From positions 9,734,001 through 9,798,000 of the forward strand of contig JAWQUS010000030.1 of NCBI GenBank assembly GCA_036365455.1: DNA of 64,000 nt. Reading direction: 5' to 3'. Under the pieces are notes generated by a model that saw only the letters and a program-made list of their open reading frames with translations, had not been told where the DNA came from and did no database searches. The position numbers and the translations under genes are program-made. Origin of the DNA: Macrosoma leucophasiata (taxonomy: Eukaryota; Arthropoda; Insecta; Lepidoptera; Hedylidae). Positions 22,903-33,339 of this stretch are shown piece by piece; position 1 is the stretch's first letter; each line of letters opens with the position of its first letter.

Positions 22903-25900
22903 CATATGTATCTTCACGCCAGATCCCTAACGGGGTAGGCAGAGAGTGTAGAGCGCCAGATATCCCGGCCCTGTCATACCTCTCCTGCCTCGTCTGCCTT
23001 CATCATTCTCTTCATACATGCACGCCGATTCCTAAGACTTTTGACCCCACCATCAGACAGAACTCGACCTATTTGGTCATGATAGGTCAGTCTTGGTCTT
23101 CAGATATAAACTTATTTCATCTTAAAACGCTCATTAATCTCTTAAGTAATAGTATATAGGTTCAAATGCCTATCGCCGGCTTTGTAAATTGGTTTACAAA
23201 GCGCTAGGGCCCTTTTTTTGAGACCCTTTGTCGTTTTTTGAACCCTTATAATTTGTTCTTAAATATTACCACATAATCATAAATCTCTGGATATAATTTC
23301 TATAGGAGAAGGTTAGTGAGTTCGACTGTACCTTCTTAAACTTCAGATTTGATTGGTATCTATAAAATGGCCAAGTCACATATTTTGACTTAAGTGCGCG
23401 TAACGAAGTTAGGGCGTGTAAAATTAGAACTTGATTTTGACAGTGCGGGCAATATGGTCTCGTCTTGGCAACATTTTAAATGAAAATAAAAAAAAATACC
23501 TTTAGTTTCCTTTTTTAGTTACTTAATAAAGATTAAAAAAAAAGAACACATGGATTTCTTTCATTTCTAAAACACATGGAATTTTAATTAAATTATTCGC
23601 CACTCAAATGGTGCAATCAAATATTACCTACTTTAGGATTTTTCATGCATTTTGCTATCTTAATTTTTTTATGTCATTAAGTTGATAGACAAGCAGACGG
23701 GCCGCCCGATGGTAAGTAGTCGCCGTCGCCTATGAACATTTGCAACACCAGGGGAGTTGCCAACACGCTGCCAGCCCTGAAGGACTCTTTTGACGTCATT
23801 TTTGAAGAACCCCATATTGTAGCGCCGTGGGAACACCTCAGAGGGAAGTTCCACAATTTACACGTTCTGGGCAGAAACGAACGAGAAAACCGCACCGTTG
23901 AGCACTGGCAGGTGTCCAGTCGGTGAGGGTGAAACTTCTCTCTTCGGCGGGTAGTACGGTGTAGGAAAGGAGACGGTGGCACCATGTCGAACAGTTCGAC
24001 AGAGCACTTACCATTTTAGAGACGGTATAACACGCACAGACTCCCAATGTCTCTGCGCAGACTCAGATGTTCGAGCCTGTCTGTAAGTCCTGGATCGTTA
24101 ACAATACGAACAGCACGTCTTTGTAGGGAGTCAAGTGGACCAAGCTGGTATTTGGGAGCTCCCAGCCCCCAAATAGTATATTTATTTATTTATTTATTTA
24201 AACTTTCTGCACAAACGAAGTACATGAGGCGGACTTAATGCTAGAAAGCATTCTCTAACAGTCAACCTACGGGTTGTGTGGAAAACGAAGAATGGTAGTG
24301 CATTTAGAAAATCGTTAGAAATAGATTACAAGCCATAATAGTAATTTGAAAGTATTTTGCAGAGCAAAGTATGCGAGTAATATTATGGAATAAACAGGAT
24401 AATACATACTTACATAAAAATAATATATATCTCATATATACAAACTAAATAATATTTATATACATATGCCTATATACATACTATAATAAATATATATATA
24501 TATATATATATATACATGAATAATGTCTGATCATGAAAGCAACATAAGAGTAAAATATAACTTTCAAACCTGTATCGAAAATAACTCAAAGCATATTAAG
24601 AAAATGATCACGGAGCTTTCTTTCAAATGAAAATCTACTGGATGATTTTTTTGTGTCCACGGGTAACGAATTCCAGAGCCTTATTGCCGAAACTGTGAAA
24701 GAGTTGCAGTAGTGTGCATCTCCCGTACTGTCATCCGCATAACAATGAAAATTGGAGTTTTGCTCCAACATTTCATTGATATGCAGAAGAAAAAGCGTGG
24801 GAGATAGCACAGAGCCTTGCGGCACACCAGCGTTAGGTAGTCTGTCTGAGCGTTAATCTTCGATCGATCGATCTTAATAGAGAGAGCGATCACTTCTACT
24901 AGTTTCAACTATGTAAATAAAATACAGCATGAGAAAATAAGTAGCATAGTATCAGTACTATAACATCTTTATCAGTACGCCATCAACCATGCCATACCAC
25001 GACTTCACAGCATAAACATCATAAAGTAACCTGTCGTTACGATATTTTTACTACAGTAAAATAATTATGCTGATTAGCTAACCTCCTACCCAATATTACA
25101 CGACTGCAGGATATTAACTTATTGTATGTGAAGTGTAGTTTTAAGATTTATGTATTTTCTATTTAGAGATAAAAACTTACCTTTTTATGTTTTTGATTGA
25201 GACCGATGATTTCAGGATTTTTGAAACCAGTACAACAAAAATTTGACCTCATATTTATCAAATATATTTATGGTCACCATATATACTATAACTTTTATAT
25301 TATCGTTGTAGGCAATCCACAAAAAATCAATAATGACGAAAATGTTGGAAATTATTTAGCAGTATCTAGTAATCAAAAAATTAAAAACGCGAAAGACAGG
25401 CATACAATTAAAACTACTCAAGGCCATTATCACGAAGAAATTCAAAGGTCTATAGTTCCAGGCTGCAACAAAAGTAAAGAGGAAGACGGGAAAGAATTAA
25501 CAAATCAATGGCTTCCTTCAAAATTGTCCGAATTATTACCGGGAAATAAAATGTCACAACATGTTCATCAACACGATAATTTTATTCCAATTTCGGATAT
25601 GCGATTTATAGTTGAAAATGTCAACAGTGATGGTACGAATATTCCGATGGCTGTAGATATAAATAAGAACTCAGACGCTATTTCATCTAGCCGACGATCC
25701 TATGACAAAAATTCTACATTCTATAATAAAGAAAAAAATATAAGCTCATCTAATTATGAGACAGATACTATGCACAAAAGTTGTATCACAGAAACAAAAA
25801 ACAAAGTTTTAGAATTCGAATCCATATCTGTTCAAGATCAGTCCCCAGGAAAGGATGATATATTAGGAATTTTGAGTTCCATTGCTGATCCAGACTTGGA

Positions 25901-27844
25901 GGAAAATTCGCCTGAATGTCTTGACCAACTTAATTGCACGCAAACTCTTAAAATCTATTTAAATAACACGCCCGTTTACAATTCCTTGGAAAGTGATGCT
26001 TTATCTGTTCTAAATGGAACTGGCAACATTCAAGCTTTAAATTCTAAGCTTCGGGACGTTGAATTCAATGAAAATAATATCAAGACCCAAGGCAAAGCGA
26101 CTACTCGAAAAATGAACACCGAAGACCTAGAGGATAAACTATTGGATCCAGCAAAAATTGCTGTTATGTCAAACTTGCTAATGTTGGAGACTCCCGTGAT
26201 GTTACTTCAAAACTCACGAGTTTGTTACGCTTGCAGTACTACAAATGATCCAAGCTGTTGGAAGCCCGATAGAAGAACAACTGTGAAATACTGCCATAAA
26301 GGACACGATGCTTGTTTGACAAAAACATTCAGTCGTAAAGGTGATTATCACATAAATTAGATAAGTGGCCAACTTTTAAGTTTGTCTACGGGCACATTTT
26401 TTTCATTTGCGTCTATTTTAAATAAAAAAATAAATACCTATTAATATCAACGTAATATTCACAATATTTTGGAATATAGATATCAGTAAGTCTAGAAATA
26501 TGTATTTTATTTAAAGAAAAATGGAAAGAAAAATTTGACTTCAGGCGAGACTCGAACTCGCGGCCTACTGGGAATCTAGTCCAGCCGCTCTTCCAATTGA
26601 GCTACTGAAGTCCTGCCCGATTTTTCTTTCCATTTTTCTTTAAATAAAATATATTTTCACGAGCACGTGTTAATGCGAAATAATATAAAACAACTAGAAA
26701 TATGTGTTTGCTTTCAAATGGGCCCTATCATTTAAATTGTCAAATGGTTGACAGACAAGCAGACTGGCCATCTGATGGAAAGCAGTCATTGTTGCTTATA
26801 AGCATTTGCAACACCAGGGAGCCGACCGCCTAACTCTAATGCTTTCGCTTAGCTTTCGATTATGACATCATCTTGTCACTATTTATTTTTCGCAATAACA
26901 CATGCGAGTGAGAACTTTTAGAAATAAAAAAAAAACGGAAAGAAAAATATGACTTCGGACAGGAATTGAACCTGCGACCTCTTAGCCCTTAGGCTTAGGT
27001 AAAGCGGCTGGACTGGTTATCCTGAGATAGCAGGTTCGATTTCTGCCCGAAGTCAAATTTTCTTTCCGTTTTTTCTTTTCTTTAATTTCTAATCATCTTG
27101 TCAGTTTCGTACCGCCTAACCTTTTTTTGGAACTGTATATATATACTTACTTAAGAGCAGAATGTTTTAATAGGCGGTACAAAACTGACCTGATAACGTC
27201 ATGAACGAAAAAGCAGTAGAGTTAGGCGGTCGGCCCCCAGGAGAGCCAACACGCTGCCAGTCCTGGAGGATTATTTTTACGCTAGTTTAAAAGAACCTAA
27301 TATTGTAGCGCTGAGGAAACACCTTAGAAGGAAGTTAGAGCCATTAGTAAATCGTAGTAAATCGTTTCTGTTCCGAACATAGAGTTTCCATGTTCGGGAC
27401 AGAAACGATTTCGAAAACCGCAGCGTGAGCACTGCCACTTATCCAGTCGGTGTGGGTAGAATTTTTCTCTTTGGTGTATAATGCGGTGTAGGAAAACTGA
27501 TTCTTTGACGATAAGAGCAGTGCGTCTTTGTCAGTCAAGTGAACCAAGCTGATATTTGGCTCTCACAGACGAAAGCAGTATTTTTGAAGTTCGTCAATGT
27601 TTATCATCCGTTTAAAGTTATCTAGAAATTAAAATTTCTGCTTGCAGGTACAATATTTGTGACTAGAGATTGCGGTAAATCCTGTATAAATTCAGATCTG
27701 TCCGGCTTGGAACCAAAGTTCGATAAATGCACTATTTGCCACAAGGATCTATGTAACAGAAATAGTGCATATTCTCCGAATATCCACCAATTGTATTTCA
27801 CAATAATTATTTCTGGAATGTTTTCTATAAAAATGTTATATTAA
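22471..27844 (+). CDS. Ly6/uPAR three-finger protein, secreted and probably GPI-anchored
   Basis: Predicted 424 aa from exons 22471-22519, 25312-26340 and 27648-27844, all joined in phase 1 with donors GTAAGT and GTGATT and AG acceptors. Exon 1 encodes a signal peptide (MLIFRLTIITVASISI). Residues about 18-318 are hydrophilic and rich in Asn, Ser, Asp and Lys, with no domain I recognise. The Ly6 domain spans about 321-396 with ten cysteines in family order: VCYAC, SCW, YC, DAC, DC, SC, KC, IC, and the closing DLCN. The last 20 residues are hydrophobic (FTIIISGMFSIKML), as in a GPI-attachment signal. Family members act at the outer membrane face or are secreted; the ligand is unknown. The 300-residue extension before the domain is unusual. 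Exon 1 is inferred from phase, signal peptide and donor rather than homology, so it is the least certain part. Confidence 0.8.
22905..23110 (-). mobile_element. RTE-like retrotransposon 3' tail in Ly6 intron 1
   Basis: On the + strand it begins CTTCACGCCAGATCCCTAAC and runs through GGGGTAGGCAGAGAGTGTAG to 'gacctatttggtcatgatag'. It is the reverse complement of the end of the reverse-transcriptase frame at 63780-63990. It is 5'-truncated. Confidence 0.8.
23660..24178 (-). pseudogene. C-terminal end of a jockey/CR1-type reverse transcriptase
   Basis: The - strand frames carry the conserved tail of these non-LTR elements in order: IWGLGAPKYQLGPLDSLQRR, AVRIVNDPGLTDRLE, LSLRRDIGSLCV, then after frameshifts RTTRRREKFHPHRLD, SFLPRTCKLWN, LPSEVFPRRYNMGFFKNDVK and GNSPGVANVH. 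At least two frameshifts make it non-functional. It lies in intron 1 of the Ly6 gene, in antisense orientation. A second copy of the same 3' end is at 26735-27590. Confidence 0.8.
24486..24513. repeat. (TA)n microsatellite
   Basis: About 13 uninterrupted TA units inside intron 1 of the Ly6 gene. Confidence 0.9.
24586..24866 (-). pseudogene. Internally deleted non-LTR reverse transcriptase fragment
   Basis: The - strand frame has GVPQGSVLSPTLFLLHINEM followed by YADDS, the reverse-transcriptase catalytic motif. It then jumps directly to the C-terminal block NSFTVSAIRLWNSLPVDTKK and ends at LRDHFLNML. About two thirds of the palm and thumb region between the two is missing. It belongs to the jockey/CR1 group by motif, in Ly6 intron 1. 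Confidence 0.75.
26503..26651. mobile_element. Inverted-repeat element with a tRNA-like core, copy 1
   Basis: A 32-bp perfect inverted repeat (26503-26534 and 26620-26651, core AAAGAAAAATGGAAAGAAAA) encloses a 76-nt tRNA-like sequence on the - strand (26537-26612). That core has acceptor arms GACTTCA and TGAAGTC, D-arm GCTC...GAGC and T-arm GCGAG-TTCGAGT-CTCGC. The anticodon arm, CTGGACTAGATTCCCAG, is imperfect and looks like tRNA-Tyr with most of the anticodon lost, so a working tRNA is unlikely. The terminal repeats extend the acceptor stem into one long helix. It lies in intron 2 of the Ly6 gene. Confidence 0.75.
26821..27234. mobile_element. MITE with GCCGACCGCCTAACTCTA inverted ends
   Basis: Both ends read GCCGACCGCCTAACTCTA inward (the right one as its reverse complement), and similarity continues through TGCTTT and TTCATGACGT-like blocks for about 60 bp. 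Flanks CCAGGGAG and CCAGGAG resemble an imperfect target duplication. Compare the empty site at 23748, 'accaggggagttgcc'. A relic of the same end sits at 33538-33556. Confidence 0.72.
26920..27100. mobile_element. Inverted-repeat element with tRNA-like core, copy 2
   Basis: The ends AACGGAAAGAAAAATATGAC and, on the other strand, AACGGAAAGAAAATTTGACT form inverted repeats of about 45 bp. Both arms end in a tRNA T-arm plus acceptor (GGTTCAATTCC on one strand, GGTTCGATTTC on the other). The core therefore holds two tRNA 3' halves facing each other, with a D-arm/anticodon segment (GCGGCTGGACTGGTTATCC) between. It is nested in the 26821-27234 MITE. A half copy lies at 46127-46200. Confidence 0.7.
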
Positions 27845-27866
27845 TGATCTTGTCCGATATTTTGTG

Positions 27867-27872
27867 AATAAA
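27867..27872 (+). terminator. Poly(A) signal of the Ly6 gene
   Basis: AATAAA lies 23 nt after the stop codon; a second AATAAA follows about 13 nt later. Confidence 0.6.
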
Positions 27873-27899
27873 AATCAATTAATAAAAAAAATATGCATT

Positions 27900-28590
27900 T
27901 GCCATCAATCACTTCATCAGAATTCATGTCTTGACACCATAAAAATGTAAAAAACAGTTTAATTGCAATTTGGGGTTTTTTTCGACTGCAAAACACGTGT
28001 TTTTTTTAATCTTCAAATACACACTTCTTACTTCGAAGAACCTGAACATGTTCTGAACGGTCGCTTTGCTTCAAAGAATTTCAAACTTTAAAGCAAAATC
28101 GTCGCAATAGATTAAATTCCGCAAATTTACTAGCACGACAAGTCGTGGTACGCTTTGTTATCTATGTTTGACTTCTTATTTCCGCTACACAGACGACTAC
28201 AAAATAAATAAAATCTTTGACGCTTACGAACAGTTTCTTTTGGTTTGAATTCTATTCTGTTTTGATAGCACATACCTGCGTATTAGAAAAACTAGAGAAT
28301 GTGCTTTGTATTACCACTGACTTTGACACTTCTAATAACCTATTTATTGAAGAAATTTAATTAAGTACTACCAACAGTGAATCAATTCAGCAAAGTACCA
28401 ATACTTTGGTAAGTTACTTTAAAGATTTAAAAAAAGTGGTAAGAAATGAGAGTTAGAGCCAGAGTTAGAGCGCCCAGGCGCTTTAGCCCCTAAGCTACTG
28501 AAGTTTCGCATCGATAATATTTTCCTCCTCATTTTGATTATAATAGTTCCAACCACTTTAAAAAAAACTCCCAGAGAACGGTCTGTGCTA
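27900..28590. other. Intergenic with a decayed tRNA-like repeat
   Basis: No coding segment. At about 28440-28510 an AAGAAATGAGAG... stretch followed by CTAAGCTACTGAAGTTT resembles a broken copy of the tRNA-core element. The matching 'gtcgaagtcaaataatttttc' arm is at 28651-28675. Confidence 0.4.
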
Positions 28591-28646
28591 GAACTAGAGT
28601 GGTCGCAAGTTATATACCTATATATAACTTGCGACCACTCTAGTTC
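28591..28646. repeat. Perfect 26-bp hairpin with 4-nt loop
   Basis: GAACTAGAGTGGTCGCAAGT(TATATA) is followed by loop CCTA and then its exact reverse complement. It sits inside the decayed tRNA-core repeat. It is too short for a typical MITE and could be a tiny foldback insertion. Confidence 0.85.
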
Positions 28647-28910
28647 ATACGGTCGAAGTCAAATAATTTTTCTACTTTTTCTTTAAAAACGATTATGAAG
28701 TTATCTGAATAAATAGATCTATTATATAATACAAACATTAGATAGTCGTTCTACGTACCAACTTATCCTTCACAAATCAAATTGGCTGCGGCTGGACGAC
28801 AACACCATTGCACTGAGCACAATATGATCTGTACCAATTCCATCCTGATTGTTGTTCAATATCCTTACCTTATAATTGTCTTGATTATATTCGCAGAAAA
28901 TTGTTATATA

Positions 28911-29130
28911 CTAGCTGTGCCCGCAACTTTGTCCCCGTGAGAATTTATGATTATTCAGTACCTACCCGGACGAAGTTGTGGGCGCAGCTGGTATAAAAGT
29001 AGCCTGGTTATGCCCCATTACATAAGCTATCTGCCAGTGAAAGTCTCGACAAAATCGGTACAGCCGTTCCCAAGATTAGCTGGAACAAACAAACAGACAG
29101 ACAGACGACTGTCTGTGTCTGTTTATTATT
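28911..29130 (-). mobile_element. Helitron-like family H1, reverse copy
   Basis: Begins ACTAGCTGTGCCCGCAACTT, the reverse complement of the H1 3' end with intact CTAG. It runs through GCCAGTGAAAGTCTCGAC to the CAGACAGACAGACG block, and lacks the AT-rich left end. Confidence 0.7.
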
Positions 29131-29258
29131 CTTACATAAACACAGTGTTTATGTAAGTTTTTACGTACACATCTGTACATCTATACAAATAAACCAAATT
29201 GGAGTGTCTGTTTGTAATATAAAAATAACCGTTTAAATTTTTACTAAATGCATATGTA

Positions 29259-30513
29259 AGGTTGGGGAAAAAGTTTCTTCGCATTTTTTAAGATAATTCA
29301 AAACATTTTTTATTTATTTAAATTTAACTAAAGTATGTATGTACCATTTTGTTCGATAACCTTTTGCCATCTTGTAGGTAGGGACATGATCCCATTGCTA
29401 TAAAAATTTTGGGACTTCTCATCAAAATACCGCGACAAGTGGATTTGGCAGTCCTCTCGTGATGTTAACCTAACATTGCATAAAGAATTCTGAAGAGACC
29501 GAAACAGGTGGAAATCTGAAGGTGCAAGGTCAGGACTATACGGCGGATGCATTAACACCTCCCAGCCAAACTCTCTTCATTTTTGCTGAGTGGCTATAGA
29601 TGTGTGAGGTCTAGCGTTATCATGATGAAACACCACACCCCTTCTGTTGATCAATTCCGGCCGCTTTCTCTCAACTTCTTGCTTTAATCTCATCAGTTGT
29701 TCGCAGTAGAGTTCAGAATCGATAGTCCTGCCTGGTGGTAATAGCTCATAATGAATAATGCCCTTCCAATCCCACCACACACACAACATTACATTACCTT
29801 ATTGCGAGTTAACCCGGGTTTCGCCACAGTCTGTGAAGCCTGACCGGCCTTTGACCACGACCTTTTTCGCACGTTCTTGTCGTACGTGATCCACTTTTCA
29901 TCACCAGTTATCAGCTTCTTGAAAAATGAATCACAAATGAGTACACGGTTCATTAGGTTTCTTTCAGTGAGCTCGTGAGGTACCCAAATATCGAGCTTTT
30001 TTTTGTACCCAGCTTTTTTCAAATGCGCCAAAACTGTTTTGTGATCAATTCTCAGTTCTTCAGCTACGTCCATAACTACTGATATGTCGATCTTGCTCCA
30101 CTTTTAAAAAAATGGCATCCATTTTATTCGTATTAGGGCGACCAGAGCGAGGTGGATCTTTGACATCAAAATTTCCGGATTGAAAATGCTTAAACCAAAT
30201 TTGTGCTACTCTCACAGACACTGCACTAGGTCCATAAACATCGCAAAGTTTTTTCGCGGCTTGCGTTGCATTTTTACCTTTTTTGTAGTAAAATTTTAAA
30301 TATATCGAATTTCTTCATTAGATTCACTCATCTTGACAGTACGAAAAACAAATGAAAATCACACATTTGCCTAATTTGAATTTGGAATTATGTTCTTTAA
30401 AATTTTAACTTTCAATGATACCAAAACCAGCCAGATACAAATACTACAGCCAAAGAGATTTTATTACAAGTTCATACATACTATAATGCGAAAAGACTTT
30501 TTCCCCAACCTAT
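29259..30513 (-). mobile_element. mariner element (cecropia-like), copy 1
   Basis: About 1255 bp with inverted ends AGGTTGGGGAAAAAGT and ACTTTTTCCCCAACCTAT, inserted at a TA in the H1 Helitron. The left terminus appears to have lost two bases compared with the right. Length and ends fit the usual 1.3-kb mariner plan. Confidence 0.9.
29328..30331 (-). pseudogene. mariner transposase, broken (copy 1)
   Basis: A D,D34D transposase of the cecropia/Hsmar1 kind. The ATG at 30331 is kept (MSESNEEIRY). A 1-nt deletion soon after creates a stop at about codon 12. Further lesions against copy 2: one extra base before VAEELRIDHK, a 27-bp deletion between LICDS and KKLITGDEKW, a 5-bp insertion after RNKVM, and an in-frame TGA replacing Leu after SIATQQK. 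The motifs TGDEKW, HHDNARPH and YSPDLAPSD are all still legible. Confidence 0.9.
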
Positions 30514-30756
30514 TATGTATACACGATACATATACAAAAACAATTTTTTTACAATTTTTGTCTGTCTGTCTGTCTGTTTGTTCCCGCTAATCTCGGGATC
30601 GGCTAGTTCGATTTTGACGGGACTTTCACTGGCAGATAACTTATGTAATAAGGCGTAACTTAGGTTACTTTTATACTAGCTGCGCCCACGACTTCGTCCG
30701 GGTAGGTACTGAATAATCATAAATTCTCACGGGGACAAAGTCACGGGCACAGGTAG

Positions 30757-31182
30757 TGTATAATAAAAGATGGTATCCTATAAAAACATTTTAATATCGG
30801 AGCATCATTGCATGTGCCTGTTTACGAATACAATAGAACAACAACTTATCCTTCCCAATTCACATCGGCCGCGGCTTGACGACGTCACGACTAATGAAGA
30901 TTGCAGCGAACACAACACGATATGTGCCAATCCCACTCTAACTGATTGCTGTTCTATATCCTCACCTCGTTTGATTATTGCCTTCGATTATATTGTGTTA
31001 TTAGATATGTAAAACCGGTTGAAGTACAGGTTCGTATTTCTGTAAGAAAATTTAATTTTTAGCTCAAAACGTAACTGGCGCATAATGAATGTTTGCGTGG
31101 ATGCTTGAACACATTCACTTACCTCTGCCTACCTCTTCAGGATTACAGGCGTGAAATTACGTTTACAAATCTATTCTAATAT
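30757..31182. other. Intergenic, nothing recognised
   Basis: No supported gene or repeat. Short frames only. The stretch at 30815-31010 resembles 28745-28880 (e.g. 'cttatccttcccaattcaca' against 'cttatccttcacaaatcaaa'), hinting at an older repeat around the Helitrons. Confidence 0.4.
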
Positions 31183-31391
31183 CTACTCGTATTATAAAGT
31201 TGAAAAGTTTGTTTGTTTGCTTGAACGCGCTAATCTCAGGAACTACTGGTCCGATTTGATAAATTCTTTCAGCGTTAGATAGCTCATTTATCGAGAAAGA
31301 CTTTAGGCCAAACCATAACAATAGCATCACGCAACTCTCCTATTCAACTTCCGTATCATTGCACCCGCGCGAAGCCGGGGCGGGCTGCTAG
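31183..31391 (+). mobile_element. Helitron-like family H4 copy
   Basis: Starts TATAAAGTTGAAAAGTTTGT, contains AACTACTGGTCCGATTTGAT, and ends GCCGGGGCGGGCTGCTAG|T with an intact CTAG terminus. Confidence 0.7.
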
Positions 31392-31847
31392 TAATACAAT
31401 ATACCTAATTGTCGTAATGAATTGCCTAATCAACTCCATATAGTAACAAAATATAATCTTCTAGTCCCTAGGTAAAATAATTAAGGTATTATGTGTAAAC
31501 TATACCTTTATCTTATACGCTCACGATCACTGTAACCTCTATATTGAAAAACAAATAAGCATTCTAAAGTTAAACAAATGACAATGTATTACAATTAAAC
31601 AGTTAAATAACAATCGTAAACCTTAAATATTTTATAATGAAATGGCCGTAGTGTAACCAAAGAAATAATTTATTTATCCTGCCAGTCGCTTCGTATAGCT
31701 CATAGGTACCTACCTGTTTTAATGTATGGGGTATTCTTAATACTAATACGCGTTATAAATTTCATTTATTAAAATTAACACATTTACTAAAAGTTTTTAA
31801 GAATAAAATCTGAAGTTTTTTACTAACTTGTCAAAAATCTTATGAAT

Positions 31848-32222
31848 GGGCGTGCATGTATAAAAATAATGATGAAGGTAGAAGAAGCACGGGAGGTATA
31901 GGTCGCGCCACGTAAAAAGAACGCTGGAAGAAAGTAGAAGGGATGTGTTCGCGCATCGGTACACTCGCGCACGAAAGTACTAGCCCTATTGGTTTATTTT
32001 TGATCTAGCTTTCGCTTGCGGTTTGTTGTATTGGTAGGCAGATTGAAAACGCCGCACCTCATACTACCAAATAGATCGATAAATCGTCTACTGCGCAGCT
32101 TGACCGCCAGCGTTCTTTTTACCTGGCACGACCTATATGTCAGGACCGGGATATCTGGCACTCCACACTTTCTGCCTACCCCGGGAGGAAAGGGACCTGA
32201 CGTGAAGATACATACATATTTA
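31848..32222 (+). mobile_element. RTE-like 3' tail, split by a MITE
   Basis: 31848-31898 (GGGCGTGCATGTATAAAAAT to GGGAGGTA) and 32136-32222 (TATGTCAGGACCGGGATATC to GTGAAGATACATACATATT) rejoin into the same sequence as 2505-2640. The interruption is the 237-bp element at 31899-32135. Confidence 0.82.
31899..32135. mobile_element. 237-bp Tc1/mariner-like MITE in an RTE tail
   Basis: The ends TAGGTCGCGCCACGTAAAAA(GAACGCTGG) and, on the other strand, TAGGTCGTGCCAGGTAAAAA(GAACGCTGG) form a 29-bp inverted repeat with two mismatches. It is flanked by TA on both sides (31897-31898, 32136-32137). The empty site, GAGGTATGTCAGG, is preserved in the tail at 2556, so the target duplication is TA. No coding capacity. 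Confidence 0.9.
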
Positions 32223-32719
32223 CATATACATACATACACTTACTAAACAGGTTAATCTTATTAGTAAACCGAACAAGAGATGCAATATTATTTAGTTAGT
32301 AAATTCGGCATGATGTTCTGATTGACTGAAACAAACCTAAAATACGTAGTGGTGCGGATAATTAATTATTGTAACAAGTTGTATTCACGAGTAATGTTTG
32401 TAGAGCTAGTTGAATTAAGCCTACTCCATCATCGTGTTTATGCAGCATGTTAAGAGGTGTATACATGTTAACACAGAATTCAATTATCCCGATTGTTAGA
32501 ACCGTGATAACGCAACCATCATGTTTATGCGCGTGTTGTTATAACGAAGTATTTTATTATAATGTTTCGAGAATTTTAATGATTGAAAGAGAACGAGGTG
32601 TCCAAACTTATGTATGTAGGTACTTAGTTTAGCATCTACAATGAATTTTTAGGAACGTTATTAATGTCGGCAGCTTATTCATAAAAACAATATAATTGAT
32701 ATGTACCTATGTACGTTTT

Positions 32720-32853
32720 TAGCTTCACGCCAGGTCCCTAACGGGGTAGGCAGAGAGTGTAGAGCGCCAGATATCTCGGTCCTGACATACCTCTCGTGCC
32801 TCATCTACCTTCATCATTCTCTTCATACATGCACGCCGATTCCTAAGATAATT
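32720..32853 (-). mobile_element. RTE-like 3' tail
   Basis: CTTCACGCCAGGTCCCTAAC through ACATGCACGCCGATTCCTAAG, the reverse complement of the 63845-63990 end. It is 5'-truncated. Confidence 0.78.
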
Positions 32854-33339
32854 GATATGACTAAAATTTTAAAATCGTATAATGAATATTATGATGGATT
32901 TTGTTTCATTTTTACCGTAAAAAATCGATTATTTTAATAATATTATTATAGTTTAATTGTATTGTTTAGCATTTCATTAAAACCTGAAAATCTCATAAAT
33001 CTAAATAACACGATTTTATATCTATAAATCGATGTGAAGTAGTAATCGAATTGTCCGATCACTGATTAGTTTGATTCACTTCCGGTTGCGATGACAAGTG
33101 TGAAAACGGTCTTTATTACTCGTATATTCAAATTCAAATCATTTATTTCAAATTGGTCTACAAGGACACTTTTGCATTGTCGGGTTATAAGCTACCTAGA
33201 GAGAATGACTTATAATAATAATTCAATAGGTATTAATAAATACCAATTTAATAATCATATTTAACCGATACGTGAATCATCAAATTTTTGAAATCCTTCA
33301 TAGAAGAAAAAGAAAAATCTGTTCGTCATAATCATAGTC

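Larger units (their letters stand above)
26735..27590 (-). mobile_element. jockey/CR1-type 3' end, split by a MITE
   Basis: 26735-26820 and 27235-27590 are continuous parts of the repeat seen intact at 23680-24150 (GACAGACAAGCAGACTGGCC, GCATTTGCAACACCAGGG, then GCCAACACGCTGCCAGTCCT and TAGCGCTGAGGAAACACC). The gap is filled by the 26821-27234 MITE. It lies in intron 2 of the Ly6 gene. Confidence 0.75.
29173..30756 (+). mobile_element. Helitron-like family H1 split by a mariner insertion
   Basis: The left part (29173-29258, CTATACAAATAAACCAAATT to TTTACTAAATGCATATGTA) and right part (30514-30756, TATGTATACACGATACATAT to GTCACGGGCACAGGTAG) join exactly into the H1 order seen at 58826-59533. 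The 3' end reads GTAG|T instead of CTAG|T. Confidence 0.8.

Noticed and set aside
26537..26612. Functional tRNA gene
   Set aside because: The cloverleaf is legible, but the anticodon arm is mispaired and most of the anticodon is missing. It is treated as the core of a mobile element.
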